Assembly (NCBI GenBank): GCA_052034745.1
Contig: JBPOIF010000013.1
Coordinates: 1 to 10,343, forward strand
DNA length: 10,343 nt
Origin: UBA4124 sp052034745
Lineage (GTDB): Bacteria > Patescibacteriota > Minisyncoccia > Phycocordibacterales > UBA9973
Reading direction: 5' to 3'
The notes below the pieces were generated by a model that saw only the letters and a list, made by a program, of their open reading frames with translations, did not search any database and had not been told where the DNA came from. Position 1 is the stretch's first letter. Every line of letters starts with the position of its first letter. This document shows positions 8,708-10,343 of the stretch, piece by piece. Both the position numbers and the translations under genes were made by a program.

Positions 8708-9426
8708 TGCTTCAGACAGAATACAAAATAATGGATAGTTTACAGGCATACCATTGGTGGTATCGAGGGCGACGTTTTTTGGTGCGAATGCTTTTTGATA
8801 TGTATATGAAATCTCAAACAGTGCTTGATATAGGCTGTGGTACAGGGGAGGGCTGCGCAATACTACCTTCTTCTGTTGTGCTTTCAGGGGTTGAGCCAAA
8901 TTCTATCGCTCGAGATCTCGCTGAGACAAAGGGGTACAAAGAGATTGTTGCCGGGAATGCTGAGAATCTTCCCTTCCAAGACGCTTCATTTGAAGGAGTC
9001 CTGATGCTCGATGTGCTTGAACATACTGACGATGATCAGAAAAGTGTTTTTGAATTTCTTCGAGTTTTGCAACCTGAGGGTGTGGGTATCATCACTGTTC
9101 CTGCGTATCAGTGGATGTGGAGTAGTCACGATGATCGCTTTGGACACCGTCGTAGATATACAAAGAAGCAGCTCGAACAACTGGTTCAAAAAACAGGAGG
9201 AGAGATACTTTTTTCAAGCTATTGCTTCTTCACCATGTTTCTTGTGGTTGTGGCGTATCGTCTCTATGAAAGATGTTGCAAAAGAACATCAGTACCTCAT
9301 TTTCAGATCGGAACCTTTTTGAATTCTTTTTTGTATAGCGTTCTGAAAATAGAAACTTTTTTGCTTGAAAAAGGAGTTAGGTTTCCTTGGGGGTCTTCGG
9401 TGTGTGTGGTGGTGAAAAAAAGATAA
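8707..9426 (+). CDS. Class I SAM-dependent methyltransferase (Methyltransf_11 type)
   Basis: The 239-residue product has SAM motif I VLDIGCGTG (39-47), the acidic ribose-binding E63 (GVEPN), GNAENLPF (83-90) and DVLEH (102-106), all classic for the UbiE-like Methyltransf_11 fold. A leader with YHWWYRGRR (15-23) is common in bacterial methyltransferases next to glycosyltransferases. A hydrophobic stretch at about 177-195 (FFTMFLVVVAYRLYER) suggests membrane association or a lipid-like substrate. The start ATG shares its A with the upstream TAA stop, and the conserved leader begins only a few residues in, which supports this start over Met9. The substrate is unknown; methylation of a glycan or polyprenyl-linked sugar is inferred from context only. 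Confidence 0.87.
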   Translation: MLQTEYKIMDSLQAYHWWYRGRRFLVRMLFDMYMKSQTVLDIGCGTGEGCAILPSSVVLSGVEPNSIARDLAETKGYKEIVAGNAENLPFQDASFEGVLMLDVLEHTDDDQKSVFEFLRVLQPEGVGIITVPAYQWMWSSHDDRFGHRRRYTKKQLEQLVQKTGGEILFSSYCFFTMFLVVVAYRLYERCCKRTSVPHFQIGTFLNSFLYSVLKIETFLLEKGVRFPWGSSVCVVVKKR

Positions 9427-9441
9427 AAGATTTTATCTTTT
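9418..9441. terminator. Bidirectional terminator-like palindrome between convergent genes
   Basis: A perfect 24-base inverted repeat begins AAAAGATAAA and forms a stem of up to 10 bp around a 4-base loop (9428-9431). The A-run on the left continues to 9415, so each strand reads a stem ending in a U-run. It contains the stop codons of both converging genes (9424-9426 plus, 9433-9435 minus). The stem is AT-rich and therefore weak; termination is likely but not certain. Confidence 0.6.
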
Positions 9442-10343
9442 GATGAGCATGATGTAATCGTATATCATCTTTGATAGTTTTGACATATGTTCTGCCGCTT
9501 TCATTTCGTTTTCTTTTGCCATGATGCAAAGTATGTAGGGGCGCGCAGGGGCGTAGATGATACCGCAATCACTATACACATCAACTTCTTTGCCGTTGAC
9601 GGTTGTTTCCCATACACCTATCTTGTGTGCAACTTTTATATTTTTGGGAACACCTGCTTCAATCTTATTTTTGAAATCAGTCTCTGAGAGAGTGTTGAGG
9701 ATCATATTGGACGATTCATTTGTAAGATAGGAAGAAAGATAAAGGCTACGCAGGATAGAGGAATATGACTTTGTTGAGACGGTTCTAATTTTCCCATCAT
9801 CGTCTCTCTCGATATCGAGATCGTCAAATAGTTCATTGATAGATTCTTCTGTCGTAACGTCAAGAAGCATATTTGCAGTAGCGTTGTCGGACTGCTGCAG
9901 TGTTCTTTTGATCGCTTCTTCGATAGTCAAACTTGTTCCTTTTGCATTTTTCCAAGTATCGCCAAAACCTTTTCCTATCTGGATGTCTTCCTCATCAAGA
10001 GTGAGAATGTCAGTTGCTTTGATATTCCCTTTTTCTATTTCTTTGTAGACAGTCATTACGAGTGGTGTTTTAACTAAACTCGCGATTTCAAAGGATGTCC
10101 TATCATCGATTCCGATAGATGATCCAGAGGGCAGATACTCAAAATAAAGGCTGAACGAATGCCCACTGTTTTCGTGGTAGGTGCGAAGCGCATTTCTCAA
10201 AGGAGAGAAGTTGATAATGATATCGTTTTGGTTTTCAACGAATATTCTTTTCGAAAGAAAGGGATATTTTTGTGCACCACTTGAAGTCGAACTTAAAAAG
10301 ACAAGCCGAACACAAATAATCAGCAAGAAGAGAGCGATTAGAG
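9433..10343 (-). CDS. Serine hydrolase, class A beta-lactamase/PBP-like, 5'-partial
   Basis: The frame stays open to the window edge, and the TTG at 10326 sits inside a hydrophobic run (LIALFLLIICVRLVFL). The true start is therefore outside the window and this run is a signal anchor or signal peptide. Counting from that TTG codon, the catalytic S83-L-V-K86 (10069-10080), S146-D147-N148 and K235-I236-G237 give the three active-site motifs of the fold in the expected order and spacing. The third motif is KIG rather than KTG. No Glu appears about 36 residues after SDN, where class A beta-lactamases keep the deacylating Glu166, so drug hydrolysis is unlikely. A D-Ala-D-Ala peptidase or another cell-wall or acyl-serine role is more plausible. 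The gene is convergent with the glycosylation genes and probably an independent unit. Confidence 0.82.
   Translation of the reverse strand, partial: LIALFLLIICVRLVFLSSTSSGAQKYPFLSKRIFVENQNDIIINFSPLRNALRTYHENSGHSFSLYFEYLPSGSSIGIDDRTSFEIASLVKTPLVMTVYKEIEKGNIKATDILTLDEEDIQIGKGFGDTWKNAKGTSLTIEEAIKRTLQQSDNATANMLLDVTTEESINELFDDLDIERDDDGKIRTVSTKSYSSILRSLYLSSYLTNESSNMILNTLSETDFKNKIEAGVPKNIKVAHKIGVWETTVNGKEVDVYSDCGIIYAPARPYILCIMAKENEMKAAEHMSKLSKMIYDYIMLIKR

Overview
The window looks like a chromosomal segment of a Candidate Phyla Radiation (Patescibacteria, Parcubacteria-like) bacterium. The evidence is a very large mosaic beta-rich surface protein of a type common in that group, tightly packed genes with almost no Shine-Dalgarno sequences, and moderate to low GC. 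The large gene ends in TGA and Trp is written TGG, so the standard bacterial code fits and the recoded-TGA lineages (Gracilibacteria, Absconditabacteria) do not. The lineage is inferred from protein style; no rRNA or marker gene is present.

Layout. Positions 1-4610 (+) hold the 3' part of a giant fibre-like surface protein whose N-terminus lies outside the window. It has phage tail-fibre-like beta modules, duplicated Cys-pair/poly-Gly modules, an autoprocessing-type domain, a helical stretch, a C-terminal beta domain and an acidic Pro/Glu tail. Four genes follow on the same strand with -4, +1, +8 and -1 nt junctions. They encode a TMTC-like GT-C membrane glycosyltransferase with C-terminal TPRs (4607-6421), a second GT-C/GT39-like membrane glycosyltransferase (6423-7988), a GT2 polyprenyl-phosphate sugar synthase of the DPM1/ALG5 type (7997-8707) and a class I SAM methyltransferase (8707-9426). 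A convergent gene on the minus strand (9433 to the window edge) encodes a membrane-anchored or secreted serine hydrolase of the class A beta-lactamase/PBP fold. A palindrome at 9418-9441 covers both converging stop codons and is probably a bidirectional terminator. No non-coding gap exceeds 8 nt.

Working model (inference). The plus-strand genes form one transcription unit in which a Ser/Thr-rich surface fibre is encoded with its own glycosylation machinery. The GT2 enzyme would charge a polyprenyl phosphate with a hexose in the cytoplasm, the two GT-C enzymes would transfer it on the outer membrane face (the TMTC-like one perhaps to Ser/Thr of the fibre), and the methyltransferase might modify the sugar or lipid. 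The serine hydrolase is probably a separate cell-wall enzyme.
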